From: Arthrobacter sp. 9V
Lineage (GTDB): Bacteria; Actinomycetota; Actinomycetes; Actinomycetales; Micrococcaceae
Assembly: GCF_902506065.1 (NCBI RefSeq)
Contig: NZ_LR732912.1
Location: 646,517-710,516 of the forward strand
Direction of reading: 5' to 3'
DNA: 64,000 nucleotides
Shown: in pieces, positions 1-10,575 of the stretch
How positions within the stretch are numbered: position 1 is the first letter of the stretch
Layout of the letters: every line of letters begins with the position of its first letter
Position numbers and translations under genes: made by a program
The notes under the pieces: generated by a model
The model's input: the letters and a program-made list of their open reading frames with translations, nothing else
The model's database searches: none
What the model was told of the DNA's origin: nothing

Positions 1-483
<483 letters not shown>

Positions 484-553
484 TCAAGTCCCTTCGATGC
501 GGATCAACACGAACGTTTCCAGCCTAGTGTCCGGGGCAGACACCCGCTCGGTC

Positions 554-1594
<1,041 letters not shown>

Positions 1595-1713
1595 TTATGG
1601 GGCAGCGGCCGGGCATGGGAGTCCCTGACATTACCCCTCACTTTTCTCTAGTTGCCCACAGCAACCAGACGTAAACTGGCCTTCGGTTCATAACGCTTTA
1701 GCTCGGAGTCCCC

Positions 1714-3447
1714 ATGCTTTGGAAGGTACTTGTCCGTTTCCTGCGGCCGCATCAGCGGCTGCTGATCGCCGTCGTCGTCTTCCAGTTGGCGCAGTCCATC
1801 GCGTCCCTGTACCTTCCGACGCTGAACGCCGACATCATTGACAACGGCGTGGCAGCCGGCGACACGGACTACATCATGCGCATGGGCGGACTCATGCTGC
1901 TCATCACCTTGTTGCAGATCGCGTGTGCCGTGGTGGCCGTGTATTTCGGCGCGAAGGCTGCCATGGGGATGGGCCGCGACCTCCGCTACGCCATCTTCAG
2001 CAGGGTAGGGGAGTTCTCCGAGCAGGAAGTCACCAGGTTCGGGGCGCCATCACTGATCACCCGGTCCACCAATGACGTTCAGCAAGTGCAGCAGTTGGTG
2101 CTCATGTCCTGCACACTCATGGTGGCAGCGCCCATGCTGAGCATCGGCGGTGTGATCATGGCAGTGCGCCAGGACGCGCAGCTCTCCTGGCTGATCGCGG
2201 TGTGCGTGCCGATTTTGCTGGTGGCGGTCGGGCTGATTGTGACCCGCATGGTGCCGCTGTTCCGTAAGATGCAGGTCCGGATCGACGCCGTCAACAGGGT
2301 CCTGCGCGAGCAACTTACTGGTATCCGGGTTGTGCGGGCGTTCGTCCGGGAGGACATGGAGACAGCCCGTTTCGCCAAAGCGAACGACGACGTCACTGAT
2401 GTTGCGCTGCGGGCCGGCCGTTTGATGGCGCTCATGTTCCCTGCGGTCATGTTGGTGATGAACGTGTCGTCCGTAGCGGTGATCTGGTTCGGCTCCTTCA
2501 GGATCGAGGACGGCTCCATGCAGGTGGGCACTCTGATCGCGTTCCTGAGCTACCTCATGCAGATCCTTATGTCCGTCATGATGGCCACGTTCATGGCCGT
2601 GATGATCCCGCGCGCGTCCGTTTCCGCGGACCGGATCGGCGAGGTGCTGGACACCGCATCAAGTGTCCAGCCGCCGTCGAACCCTGTCAACGGCGGTATC
2701 CGTCGCGGCGAACTGGAAATGCGCGACGTCGGATTCGCCTACCCGGGTGCCGAACAGCCGGTGCTGAGCGGGCTCTCTTTCACCGCGCGTGCGGGGGAGA
2801 CCACCGCGATCATCGGCAGCACGGGTGCAGGGAAAACTACGCTTGTGAACCTCATGCCGAGGCTGTTCGATGCCACCTCCGGTTCCGTGCGAATGGACGG
2901 CGTGGACGTTCGCGAACTGCACCCGGACCTGCTCTGGGGACACATCGGCCTGGTACCGCAGCGGCCCTATCTTTTCTCCGGGACCGTCCGCAGCAACCTT
3001 CACTACGGCAAGCCCGATGCCACTGAGGACGAGCTGTGGCAGGCGCTTTCAGTGGCCCAAGCCCGTGACTTCGTTGAGGAAATGGAAGGCGGCCTGGACG
3101 CGGTCATTTCCCAAGGCGGCACCAACGTTTCCGGTGGGCAGAGGCAGCGGCTCGCGATTGCCCGGGCGCTGGTGAAACAGCCGGAGCTCTACATCTTCGA
3201 CGACTCCTTCTCCTCCCTGGACACCGCCACCGATGCCCGGCTCCGGCAGGCCCTCAAACGCCACACCAACGGTGCCACGCTGGTGATCGTGGCCCAGCGC
3301 GTTTCCAGCATCGCGGACGCGGACCAGATCCTGGTGCTCGACGACGGCAGGATCGTCGGGCGCGGAACGCACGAGGAATTGTTGGAGACCTCAGAAACGT
3401 ACAGGGAAATCGTGTCCTCCCAACTCGCAGCGGAGGAGGCAGCATGA
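1714..3447 (+). CDS. ABC exporter half-transporter, subunit A (degenerate Walker B)
   Basis: A 577-aa membrane-spanning/ATPase half-exporter. The N-terminal ~310 residues hold six hydrophobic segments; the ATPase domain follows, with Walker [10 protein letters not shown] (about residue 368), signature VSGGQ (about 472) and Walker B ending IFDDS, so the catalytic Glu is replaced by Asp. The next gene overlaps by four bases (ATGA) and encodes the partner. In heterodimeric exporters such as TM287/288 and BmrCD, one subunit carries exactly this Glu-to-Asp change. Role: drug or lipid export from the cytoplasm or inner leaflet; the substrate is not predictable. Confidence 0.93.
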   Translation: MLWKVLVRFLRPHQRLLIAVVVFQLAQSIASLYLPTLNADIIDNGVAAGDTDYIMRMGGLMLLITLLQIACAVVAVYFGAKAAMGMGRDLRYAIFSRVGEFSEQEVTRFGAPSLITRSTNDVQQVQQLVLMSCTLMVAAPMLSIGGVIMAVRQDAQLSWLIAVCVPILLVAVGLIVTRMVPLFRKMQVRIDAVNRVLREQLTGIRVVRAFVREDMETARFAKANDDVTDVALRAGRLMALMFPAVMLVMNVSSVAVIWFGSFRIEDGSMQVGTLIAFLSYLMQILMSVMMATFMAVMIPRASVSADRIGEVLDTASSVQPPSNPVNGGIRRGELEMRDVGFAYPGAEQPVLSGLSFTARAGETTAIIGSTGAGKTTLVNLMPRLFDATSGSVRMDGVDVRELHPDLLWGHIGLVPQRPYLFSGTVRSNLHYGKPDATEDELWQALSVAQARDFVEEMEGGLDAVISQGGTNVSGGQRQRLAIARALVKQPELYIFDDSFSSLDTATDARLRQALKRHTNGATLVIVAQRVSSIADADQILVLDDGRIVGRGTHEELLETSETYREIVSSQLAAEEAA

Positions 3448-5414
3448 GCGCAGTATCAGCAGGCCCGCGCGGTCCCCAGCGTCCCGCCATGGGACCTGGC
3501 CGTGGCGGTCCTTTTGCCGGGATGAACATTCCGGCCGAAAAAGCTTCCAACTTCTCCGGCTCGGCCAAACGGTTGTTGGGAACCCTGCGGCCGGAGCGGT
3601 TCTGGTTGACGCTTGTTTTGGTGTTTGCCGGGGCCAGCGTGGTCCTATCTGTGATCGGACCCCGCTTGCTGGGCGAAGGGACCAACCTGATCTTCGCCGG
3701 CGTCGTGTCCAAACAACTGCCCGCAGGCGTATCCAAAGCAGACGTGATCGCGGGTCTGCGCGCCTCCGGTGAGAACAGCAAAGCCGACATGCTGGGCGCC
3801 ATGAACCTCACTCCCGGCATCGGAATCGACTTCCCTGCACTGGCCTCCGTGCTGCTGTGGGCGCTGGCCCTGTATGTCCTGGCCTCAGCATTCGGTTGGA
3901 TGCAGGCGTACGTGCTCAACGGCGTCGTGCAGCGGACCGTGTACCGCCTCCGCGAGCGGATCGAAGCGAAAATCCACCGCCTGCCCCTGCGCTATTTCGA
4001 CTCCATCCAGCGCGGCGAGCTGCTGAGCCGGGTGACCAATGATGTGGACAACATCTCCCAAAGCCTGCAGCAATCCATCAGCCAGGTGGTGTCCTCCCTG
4101 CTGACCGTGCTGGGTGTTCTGGTGATGATGTTCCTGCTCTCACCGTTGCTGGCTCTGATTGCTTTGGTGACCATTCCGTTGACGCTGGGAACCACCCTGC
4201 TGATCGCCAAGCGCTCCCAGAAGCTGTTCGTGGCGCAGTGGAAGAACACGGGCGAGCTCAACGGCCAGATTGAGGAAACCTACACCGGGCACGCGTTGGT
4301 GAAGGTTTTTGGGCGGCAGAATGAGGTTCAGGAGAAGTTCCGGGCAAAGAATGGCGAGCTGTACCAGGCGAGCTTCGGGGCGCAGTTCGTGAGCGGCCTG
4401 ATCATGCCCGCCATGACCTTCATTGGCAACCTTGTGTATGTGGGAATCGCCGTGGTGGGTGGCTTGCAGGTGGCCTCCGGATCCATGCAATTGGGCGATG
4501 TTCAGGCGTTCATCCAGTACTCACGGCAGTTCACCATGCCCTTGGCGCAGCTGGGATCCATGGCCAACATGCTGCAGTCCGGCGTTGCCTCGGCCGAGCG
4601 GGTTTTTGACTTGCTGGATGAGGAAGAAGAATCCGTTGAGCCTGCTCCTGTTTCGCGGTCCGGTCCTGCGCGCGGACGACTGGTGTTCGAGAACGTGTCC
4701 TTCCGGTACTCGCCGGACAAGCCGCTGATCACGGACCTCAGTTTGGTGGCCGAACCTGGTCAGAGCATCGCCATTGTTGGGCCAACCGGGGCTGGCAAGA
4801 CCACCTTGGTGAACCTCATGATGCGGTTCTATGAGCTTGATTCGGGACGGATCACTCTTGACGGCGTGGACATTGCCTCGCTCTCGCGGCAGGAACTTCG
4901 TTCCCGGATGGGCATGGTCCTCCAGGACACGTGGCTGTTCGGCGGCACTATCCGGGACAACATTGCTTACGGCCGACCCACGGCTTCCGAGGCCGAGATC
5001 ATGGAGGCGGCGCAGGCAACATATGTGGACCGGTTCGTGAAGTCCTTGCCCGAAGGGTACGACACCTTGCTGGATGATGAAGGCGGCAATGTATCCGCCG
5101 GTGAGAAGCAGCTGCTCACCATTGCCAGGGCCTTCCTGTCCCGTCCATCGGTGCTGATCCTTGATGAAGCCACCAGCTCCGTGGATACCCGGACCGAGGT
5201 GTTGGTCCAGAAAGCCATGAATGCTCTGCGCTCGGACCGGACCAGCTTTGTGATTGCGCACCGGCTCTCCACCATTCGGGACGCCGATCTCATCCTGGTC
5301 ATGGAGGCCGGGCAGATCGTGGAGCAAGGGACGCACTCGGAACTGTTGGCCTCCGGTGGGGCATACTCCCGGCTGTACGAGGCCCAGTTCGCGGCGCCCG
5401 CGGCTGAAGTGTGA
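3444..5414 (+). CDS. ABC exporter half-transporter, subunit B (degenerate signature)
   Basis: A 656-aa partner of the preceding half-transporter, translationally coupled through an ATGA overlap. It has a ~60-residue Gly/Pro-rich N-terminal extension, a longer extracytoplasmic loop after the first membrane segment (roughly residues 75-130), six membrane segments, then an ATPase domain: Walker [10 protein letters not shown] (about 445), altered signature VSAGEKQ (about 549) and intact Walker [10 protein letters not shown] (about 573). With subunit A this gives one competent and one degenerate ATP site. The gene ends just before a 102-nt palindromic repeat (5416-5517) that may terminate transcription. 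Confidence 0.93.
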   Translation: MSAVSAGPRGPQRPAMGPGRGGPFAGMNIPAEKASNFSGSAKRLLGTLRPERFWLTLVLVFAGASVVLSVIGPRLLGEGTNLIFAGVVSKQLPAGVSKADVIAGLRASGENSKADMLGAMNLTPGIGIDFPALASVLLWALALYVLASAFGWMQAYVLNGVVQRTVYRLRERIEAKIHRLPLRYFDSIQRGELLSRVTNDVDNISQSLQQSISQVVSSLLTVLGVLVMMFLLSPLLALIALVTIPLTLGTTLLIAKRSQKLFVAQWKNTGELNGQIEETYTGHALVKVFGRQNEVQEKFRAKNGELYQASFGAQFVSGLIMPAMTFIGNLVYVGIAVVGGLQVASGSMQLGDVQAFIQYSRQFTMPLAQLGSMANMLQSGVASAERVFDLLDEEEESVEPAPVSRSGPARGRLVFENVSFRYSPDKPLITDLSLVAEPGQSIAIVGPTGAGKTTLVNLMMRFYELDSGRITLDGVDIASLSRQELRSRMGMVLQDTWLFGGTIRDNIAYGRPTASEAEIMEAAQATYVDRFVKSLPEGYDTLLDDEGGNVSAGEKQLLTIARAFLSRPSVLILDEATSSVDTRTEVLVQKAMNALRSDRTSFVIAHRLSTIRDADLILVMEAGQIVEQGTHSELLASGGAYSRLYEAQFAAPAAEV

Positions 5415-5415
5415 G

Positions 5416-5517
5416 GGCTGGCGCTTCTGGCCCAGCTTTCGACGCCGGTGGGCCGGTTTGCAACTGCAGTAGGTTGATTTCGGGCTGCTGGAGATTCAAA
5501 GATGGGCCAGAAGCCAC
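5416..5517 (+). repeat. palindromic repeat family 1, copy A (102 nt)
   Basis: An inverted repeat whose arms are GCGCTTCTGGCCCA (5421-5434) and TGGGCCAGAAGCCAC (5503-5517), with an internal conserved stretch AGGTTGATTT (5471-5480). The same layout and partly the same bases recur at 14071-14172 (opposite orientation) and 33027-33124. It fills the space between two convergent genes. Confidence 0.75.
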
Positions 5518-5521
5518 AGCA

Positions 5522-6223
5522 CTAGACCCGACGCCGGGCCACAGCGTAGGACGGTTCCCGCAGTCGCCTCGTCCAGTCGTATGTCCCAGCAGTTGGAAGC
5601 GGGTTGAGGACAGGATCAAATCGTTCGGCGGTTTCGCTACCTTGAGTATCGGCAAGGGTGAGCGTTAACGTTCCGAATCTGGTCCACGGGCCCAAAGGAC
5701 TGGCATGATGCAGCTCCAGTGTCCACGTCTGTTGTCCGAGATATGAGCTAAAGGCGCGTGGCTCGGCTGGCAATTTGGCCGCTCCTCCGACTGTCCTTGC
5801 CGCGATGAGCACGGGACCCGTCTCAGACTTATAGGGCATCATCGTGGAGAACACTGCCGATGCCGCGTCCCGCCTGAACCGCAAAATGAAGCGTCCTAAA
5901 CCTGTGGCGCCGGTGGTCGCGAGGAGCATGTCACACATGTTGCCCTGCTCCGTTAGGCGCACTGCCAGGCCGATGATGTCCGGGAAAGAGCCCGGCAAAC
6001 CGAGGGAGCGCGAGAGCCGAGCGTCTACAGGATTGGTCCCGGCCGTGTCCAGCCAGGGGATTCCCGATGCCCGGTGGGCAAGCCCGTCCCTTTCAAGAGT
6101 TCCTACAAGGTGAACCCCTTTTGGGTGGTTGGGCCTGTTGGGGCGAACCACTTTGATGGCCCGGAACACCGCAGCGAAAACAGACCCCGCAAAGGCCTGG
6201 ACGTTGTTGCTCAATCTCTTCAC
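5522..6223 (-). CDS. conserved hypothetical protein, possible catalase-like fold
   Basis: A 233-aa soluble protein I cannot name with certainty. It starts MKRLSNNVQAFAGSVFAAVF and continues HPKGVHLVGTLER, GIPWLDTAG, SRSLGLPGSFPDIIGLAVRL. The order 'HPKG...G, then SLGLPGSFPDIIGLAVRL' recalls the distal-His and GLAVRF strands of the catalase/SrpA core, but the protein is much shorter than catalase and haem ligation cannot be shown. The C-terminal part has the pattern PLGPWTRFGTLTL and ends in an Arg-rich tail. It converges on the ABC exporter and lies 61 bases after the MOSC gene on the same strand. The fold call is inference only. Confidence 0.7.
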   Translation of the reverse strand: MKRLSNNVQAFAGSVFAAVFRAIKVVRPNRPNHPKGVHLVGTLERDGLAHRASGIPWLDTAGTNPVDARLSRSLGLPGSFPDIIGLAVRLTEQGNMCDMLLATTGATGLGRFILRFRRDAASAVFSTMMPYKSETGPVLIAARTVGGAAKLPAEPRAFSSYLGQQTWTLELHHASPLGPWTRFGTLTLTLADTQGSETAERFDPVLNPLPTAGTYDWTRRLREPSYAVARRRV

Positions 6224-6284
6224 GGAATTACCCTATGCGGACTGCCCACCGAAAGACAGATGCCTTATCAATTACGGATGAAGC

Positions 6285-6857
6285 TCATGGCAGCCGGGAT
6301 GGCCGCAGCACGTTGGCATCCCCGGCCTTGCCGGGGTCGAGCGGAACCGGACTTACCAGGACTGCAGGCCCGCGGTGCAGCAGGCCCCCGGCAATAACCT
6401 GGCACCGGACGCCTCCACGCCCGCGCATGGCTTTGTGGGCACCCGGAGCCAGCATTTCGTCCATCCAAGCGCAAGGGTGTGCGGGCCGCCCTGCTTTGAG
6501 GCGCACCTCATCTTCCCCGGACTCAATGGCGAACTCATTGCCCAGCAAGGGAGCCAGCTCTACTCCCCGAAGGACTACGTTCCGCCGGGTCAGCAGCGGG
6601 TCGAAGGGCCCGGCGTCGAGTTCGGCGGCGATGGATTCCAGGGCCTCCACGGCGAATAAGGTCACGGCGGCATCCATGTGTGCGGCCTTGCCAAAGAACC
6701 TGTCGCCAACAATGCCTTTGCCCGCCACCACTTCAGCCTGTTCCGCATCGGTGGTGGGGACGTCTGCCGCACCTTCACGTGCGCGGCCAAAGTAGGCGTG
6801 GGACGGTGACACCAAAAGGTGCAGTACCTCGACGTCGTACCTGTACTCAGCGATCAT
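6285..6857 (-). CDS. MOSC domain-containing protein
   Basis: A 190-aa stand-alone MOSC domain. Supporting features are GKGIVGDRFFGK near residue 47, the strand TRRNVVLRGVELAPLLG, and the conserved Cys in AHPCAWMDEM. MOSC domains carry sulfur or the molybdenum cofactor, as in eukaryotic sulfurase C-termini and the bacterial YiiM/YuaD group. The window also encodes a molybdenum enzyme (xanthine dehydrogenase) and a MobA-like transferase, but those lie 50 kb away, so a link is only possible. The start is ambiguous: AAGGG directly abuts the ATG at 6857, so a start some codons downstream is possible. Confidence 0.88.
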   Translation of the reverse strand: MIAEYRYDVEVLHLLVSPSHAYFGRAREGAADVPTTDAEQAEVVAGKGIVGDRFFGKAAHMDAAVTLFAVEALESIAAELDAGPFDPLLTRRNVVLRGVELAPLLGNEFAIESGEDEVRLKAGRPAHPCAWMDEMLAPGAHKAMRGRGGVRCQVIAGGLLHRGPAVLVSPVPLDPGKAGDANVLRPSRLP

Positions 6858-6910
6858 CCCTTAACGCTAGCCCCAGCGTGGAAACTACGCATGAAGCATT
6901 GCCCCTCAAA

Positions 6911-6953
6911 GTAAAGGGTGCTTTACTTTGAGCGTGAGTAAAGCTTCCTTTAC
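6911..6953 (+). promoter_or_regulatory. twin 16-bp palindromic operator, GTAAAG-N4-CTTTAC
   Basis: Two perfect palindromes with identical half-sites lie at 6911-6926 (GTAAAGGGTGCTTTAC) and 6938-6953 (GTAAAGCTTCCTTTAC), with centres 27 bases apart. The first overlaps the ribosome-binding region and the second overlaps the first codons of the membrane-protein gene. The small XRE regulator encoded second in the operon is the natural candidate to bind here, giving autoregulation. Confidence 0.75.
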
Positions 6954-7371
6954 ATCGAGGCGGGCGCCGGCCCACCACTACGTCCTGGCCATCCTGCTGG
7001 GTGCCATGCTGACGGTTGCGGTTGCCGGACTGGTGGGAGCATCAAATCCCAACGACTTCTGGCCTGCTGCAGCGATCGGTGCCCTCTGCACCGCCTATCC
7101 GGCAATGTCGCTGAGCGGCAAGATCTTCGTCTCCCATCACACCGTCACCCGTGATGCGCATGGCGAGCAGAGCGTGGAGTTGCAGTGGATGCGCCAAGCG
7201 GGGGCGGGGGCCTTTTTGGATATCCTCGTGGTCATTGTGGTGGCATCACTGGTACTGGCGATCGGGCGGTTGGATGTGGAGGCGCTTCCGATCCTTCTGG
7301 GCCTTGTGGCGTTGAGCGCTGTTGACGTCGGGTTGCGATACGTGGCCATTCGCCACCGCGCACTGAAGTGA
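6928..7371 (+). CDS. small integral membrane protein, partner of XRE regulator
   Basis: A 147-aa protein with four predicted membrane segments: HHYVLAILLGAMLTVAVAGL, FWPAAAIGALCTAYPAM, FLDILVVIVVASLVLAI and ALPILLGLVALSAVDVGL. No family name can be assigned. It is followed 13 bases later by a 63-residue XRE regulator, the common arrangement in which a small Cro/C1-type repressor is cotranscribed with a membrane protein. The start is TTG at 6928 with AAAGGG nine bases upstream; GTG at 6934 is an alternative. Expression is probably controlled by the twin palindrome overlapping its start. Confidence 0.8.
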   Translation: MSVSKASFTSRRAPAHHYVLAILLGAMLTVAVAGLVGASNPNDFWPAAAIGALCTAYPAMSLSGKIFVSHHTVTRDAHGEQSVELQWMRQAGAGAFLDILVVIVVASLVLAIGRLDVEALPILLGLVALSAVDVGLRYVAIRHRALK

Positions 7372-7384
7372 AGGTGCCGTTGAC

Positions 7385-7576
7385 GTGAAGAACAACCTCG
7401 CCGAGCGTCGTGCTGAACGCCGTTGGACACAGGCGGACCTGGCGGCGGCGCTGGGGGTTTCCCGGCAGACGGTCATCTCCATTGAGCGCGGAAAGTTTGA
7501 TCCGTCCCTGCCGTTGGCCTTCCTTATTTCGCAAACCTTTGACTGTGCCATTGAGGACATCTTCATCCCGGAATAA
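7385..7576 (+). CDS. XRE/Cro-C1 family small transcriptional regulator
   Basis: A 63-aa protein that is almost entirely a helix-turn-helix: MKNNLAERRAERRWTQADLA, ALGVSRQTVISIERGKFDPS, ending IEDIFIPE. This matches the short YozG-like regulators that bind DNA as dimers. The start is GTG at 7385, 13 bases after the membrane-protein stop, so the two genes are probably one transcript. Inference: it represses its own operon through the two GTAAAG-N4-CTTTAC palindromes at 6911-6953. Confidence 0.93.
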   Translation: MKNNLAERRAERRWTQADLAAALGVSRQTVISIERGKFDPSLPLAFLISQTFDCAIEDIFIPE

Positions 7577-7582
7577 CGCCTT

Positions 7583-8410
7583 GTGTCCCACGCCGCAGCG
7601 CTTTATGGACCGTCCGGATACTGTGGCACGGTGAACTTTGCTGAGGCTGCCGACGGCACCGAACTCGCATGGACGTCCCAAGGCGAAGGCGAGCCCATGC
7701 TGCTGATCGCCGGACAGGCCACGGCCATGGATGGCTGGGGCCCGACGGCGGCGCTCCAGTCCCGCTATTACCGCGTCATCCGCTTCGATCACCGGGGGAT
7801 TGGGCGGAGTGGGAAGGGTGACGCCGAGCGTTACACCACGAGGTTGTTCGCCCAAGATGCTGTTGCCGTCCTTGATGCCGCCGGAGTGGATTTAGCACAC
7901 GTGTACGGTCACTCGATGGGCGGGCGGATTGGCCAGTGGTTGGCCATCGATGCCCCGCAGAAAGTCCGCACCCTCATCCTCGCAGCCACGAGCGGGGGGA
8001 AGCGGCCTGGACTCGGAACGCAGCCTGACAGTGCCGCCTTGGAGGCTTTGGTCAGCGGCGACATGGCCCGGCTTGAACCGCTCTTCTTTGGCGCAGAATG
8101 GGCGCGGAACAACCCCCAAGCAACGCACACCTTCTTCAACTCGCCAGCTTCCGCGTGGGCCAAGGCGCGGCACTTCAAGGCCAGCCGTGAGCACGACGCT
8201 TGGAATGACCTCGGCTCAATTCAAGCCCCTACGCTGATACTCCACGGCACTGAAGATGCTCTGGCGCCTTTGCCCAATGCACTCCAGTTAAGGGAGCACA
8301 TCCGTGGCTCAGTGCTGGTTCGTGTGCCTCGAGCGGGCCACGGGCTGCACTTGGACCATCCCGAGACAGTGGAATGGATCCGGCAATTCATCGACCGGAA
8401 GAGCCGCTAA
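7583..8410 (+). CDS. alpha/beta hydrolase
   Basis: A 275-aa cytoplasmic alpha/beta hydrolase with a complete triad: nucleophile elbow GHSMGG, Asp in LHGTEDAL, and His in GHGLHLDHP. FDHRGIGRSGKG marks the oxyanion-proximal turn. The length is standard. The start is uncertain: GTG at 7583 has no clear ribosome site, and GTG at 7631 begins the first conserved strand. It follows the XRE gene by six bases and may be cotranscribed. Its 3' end overlaps the convergent TetR gene by four bases. The substrate is unknown. Confidence 0.9.
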   Translation: MSHAAALYGPSGYCGTVNFAEAADGTELAWTSQGEGEPMLLIAGQATAMDGWGPTAALQSRYYRVIRFDHRGIGRSGKGDAERYTTRLFAQDAVAVLDAAGVDLAHVYGHSMGGRIGQWLAIDAPQKVRTLILAATSGGKRPGLGTQPDSAALEALVSGDMARLEPLFFGAEWARNNPQATHTFFNSPASAWAKARHFKASREHDAWNDLGSIQAPTLILHGTEDALAPLPNALQLREHIRGSVLVRVPRAGHGLHLDHPETVEWIRQFIDRKSR

Positions 8411-9018
8411 AGCGCGGGAACGTTCAACACTTCGAGTGCGGCCAGGAGGTATGGCCGCGGATCTGGTTCGGAGCTGGCCGCCCACTGCATCCATGCTTCA
8501 AAAGTGGCAGCGAGGTAGGCGGCGCTCAGGAAGCGGGCTGCCGAGTCGGAAAGGCCGCTCTCCCTAAGAAAGGCCAGGGCCCTCTGGCGCTGTGGTGCCA
8601 GTGATTCGTAGCTCCGGCTGGTCAACTCGGGGTGCTCGGAGATCAGACGGAGCCTGCCGCGGGTGACTGACAGGTCCGGGATGGCGGAAACCCCGGCGAT
8701 CGCTGCCTCGCGCAACCCGGCCAGAACGCCGCCGTCGGGCCTGGGTCGGTGGAAGGAGCCGAACGCGAGTGTAGATGCCTCCACCACAGGTTCGCTTCCG
8801 CCCCATACAAGATCGGCTTTGCTGGCGAAGTAGCGGTAGAGGCTCTTGCGGCCGATTCCGGCGGCCCGTGCGATGTCCTCCATGGAGGTGTTCTCGTAGC
8901 CGTGCTCGGCGAAGAGTCCCAAGGCCAGTCCGGCCACGGCATCGGGGTCGATTGTTGCGGGCCGGCCGCTGACACGCTGAGGCTTGCCTTCTTCCGAATT
9001 CATTCCTCCAGTATTCAC
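8407..9018 (-). CDS. TetR family transcriptional regulator
   Basis: A 203-aa regulator. The N-terminal helix-turn-helix covers residues ~22-68 (GLFAEHGYENTSMEDIARAA, GIGRKSLYRYFASKADLVWG); the C-terminal all-helical domain is ligand-binding. It is divergent from an SDR gene, and a perfect ATGACAC-AGA-GTGTCAT palindrome lies between them, typical of a TetR that represses itself and its neighbour. Two starts are possible: GTG at 9018 and ATG at 9003, the latter with GGAGG very close. The effector is probably the SDR substrate, but nothing in the sequence identifies it. Confidence 0.93.
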   Translation of the reverse strand: MNTGGMNSEEGKPQRVSGRPATIDPDAVAGLALGLFAEHGYENTSMEDIARAAGIGRKSLYRYFASKADLVWGGSEPVVEASTLAFGSFHRPRPDGGVLAGLREAAIAGVSAIPDLSVTRGRLRLISEHPELTSRSYESLAPQRQRALAFLRESGLSDSAARFLSAAYLAATFEAWMQWAASSEPDPRPYLLAALEVLNVPAL

Positions 9019-9027
9019 TCTTCCATA

Positions 9028-9044
9028 ATGACACAGAGTGTCAT
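9028..9044 (+). promoter_or_regulatory. TetR-type operator in divergent promoter
   Basis: A perfect inverted repeat ATGACAC / GTGTCAT with a 3-base centre lies between the divergent TetR and SDR starts, 10 bases upstream of the TetR GTG. The position suggests that binding blocks both promoters. Confidence 0.75.
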
Positions 9045-9083
9045 AAGGTGAGGGGACAACCGGGCAATCATTGGAAGGACATC

Positions 9084-9863
9084 ATGGGCAGCGACGCTTC
9101 ATGGCAGGAGGCCACTACCTCCGGCCGCTTTGCCGGCAAGACCATCATCGTCACGGGCGCGGCCTCGGGCATCGGCCAAGCCACCGCTTTGAGGATTGCG
9201 AAGGAGGGCGGCAGGGTCATAGCGGCGGACATCAGCAAGGAGCGGTTGGACGCTCTTGTGGAGGAGAACACAGGCCTGGATCTGATTCCGGTTGCTGGCG
9301 ACATTTCCACCGAAGAGACGGTGGCCGCTGTGCTGGACGCCGCGGGCGGACACGTGGATGCGCTGGCCAATGTTGCCGGCATCATGGATAACTTTGCGCC
9401 CATTCACGAGGTTGATGACGAGCTCTGGGACCGCGTTTTCCGCATCAATGTCACGTCCCTGATGCGCCTGACCCGTGCAGTGGTGCCGCTGATGTTGGAC
9501 GCCGGATCCGGCTCGGTGGTCAACGTTGCTTCCGAGGCCGGACTGCGTGGTTCGGCTGCAGGTGCTGCCTATACAGCGTCAAAGCATGCCGTGGTTGGCC
9601 TTACCAAGAATTCAGCCGTGATGTACGGTCCGAAGGGCCTGCGGTTCAACGCCGTGGCTCCAGGTCCCACCATTACCAACATTGTGGCTAACTGGGGATC
9701 ACAGCTCGCAGCCGAACGCCTAGGACCGCTCATGCAGGCAACGGTTCCCACTCCGGCAACCGCTGCGCAATTGGCAGCATCCATTACCTTCCTGCTCAGT
9801 GATGATGGCACCAACATCAACGGTGCCATTCTTGCGTCCGACGGCGGCTGGTCGGCTCTATAG
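9084..9863 (+). CDS. SDR family NAD(P)-dependent oxidoreductase
   Basis: A 259-aa short-chain dehydrogenase/reductase. The nucleotide-binding motif is TGAASGIG, the structural motif NVAG (in ALANVAGIMDN), the catalytic Ser lies in VVNVASEAG and the YxxxK is YTASK. C-terminal ASDGGWSAL is the usual classical-SDR ending. The ATG at 9084 is chosen because GGAAGGAC precedes it by four bases. It is divergent from a TetR gene across a palindromic operator, so it is probably induced when that repressor releases. The alcohol or ketone substrate is unknown. The last six bases overlap the convergent NUDIX gene. Confidence 0.94.
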   Translation: MGSDASWQEATTSGRFAGKTIIVTGAASGIGQATALRIAKEGGRVIAADISKERLDALVEENTGLDLIPVAGDISTEETVAAVLDAAGGHVDALANVAGIMDNFAPIHEVDDELWDRVFRINVTSLMRLTRAVVPLMLDAGSGSVVNVASEAGLRGSAAGAAYTASKHAVVGLTKNSAVMYGPKGLRFNAVAPGPTITNIVANWGSQLAAERLGPLMQATVPTPATAAQLAASITFLLSDDGTNINGAILASDGGWSAL

Positions 9864-10370
9864 GGATCTCTCGCCCAGGTGCCGGACCAGTGCATCGACT
9901 ATGGGAAGTTGCCCTTTGACGAGCTTGGTCCGGGCCGCGGTTTCCTCGAACCATCGTGCGTCGTCGATCTCCGGGAACTCCTTGATGGCACCCGAGCCTT
10001 TTGGCCACTCCATGGGAAAGGTGTTGCTGACAATCTGCTGAGGCTGAAAGTCTGTGGCTTCTGCAGTGAACGCGGTGATCAATTTACCGGATGGCTGCCG
10101 GAAAACACCCAATAGTTCATAGTGCGCCGCCGGGGGTGGTGTACCTATTTCTTCAGTGAATTCCCGTTGAGCGGCAACCAATGCGTCTTCGTCCTCAGGG
10201 AATTCTCCCTTGGGAATTGACCATGCGTGTTCATCTTTGCGAGCCCAAAAGGGTCCGCCCATATGGGCTATCCATAGCTCCAATTGACCGGCCGTGTTTC
10301 GCCGGTGAAGGAGGATGCCGGCGCTGCGAATGGTGATGTGCCCTCCCGGGTTCAGGCGTTGCGCTCTCAT
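9858..10370 (-). CDS. NUDIX hydrolase
   Basis: A 170-aa pyrophosphohydrolase. The NUDIX box is complete: G-EFPED-E, seven residues, then REFTEEIG (near residues 55-77), which supplies the metal-binding glutamates. The N-terminus RSAGILLHRRN and KDEHAWSIPKGEF are typical of the YmfB/Ap4A-like group annotated as nucleoside-diphosphate-linked-compound hydrolases. It probably cleans up oxidised or signalling nucleotides in the cytosol; the exact substrate is unknown. Its 3' end overlaps the convergent SDR gene by six bases. Confidence 0.94.
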   Translation of the reverse strand: MRAQRLNPGGHITIRSAGILLHRRNTAGQLELWIAHMGGPFWARKDEHAWSIPKGEFPEDEDALVAAQREFTEEIGTPPPAAHYELLGVFRQPSGKLITAFTAEATDFQPQQIVSNTFPMEWPKGSGAIKEFPEIDDARWFEETAARTKLVKGQLPIVDALVRHLGERSL

Positions 10371-10575
10371 TGGATGGATATGCCAAGGCTACTCGTTGAG
10401 TTGGCACCGTTATCCAATTGATGTTGAGTTGACCATTTTGCCTGTCCATTTCTCTTCCGGCGGGACCTTGGCTACTTGATAATCGAGGACAGGCGTTTTT
10501 CGGGGGTGGAACGTCGTTGCGGTCCGCGGCATCAGCCGTTGACGGGTCTGGGCGCATCAGCAGGAGGAAACAGCT

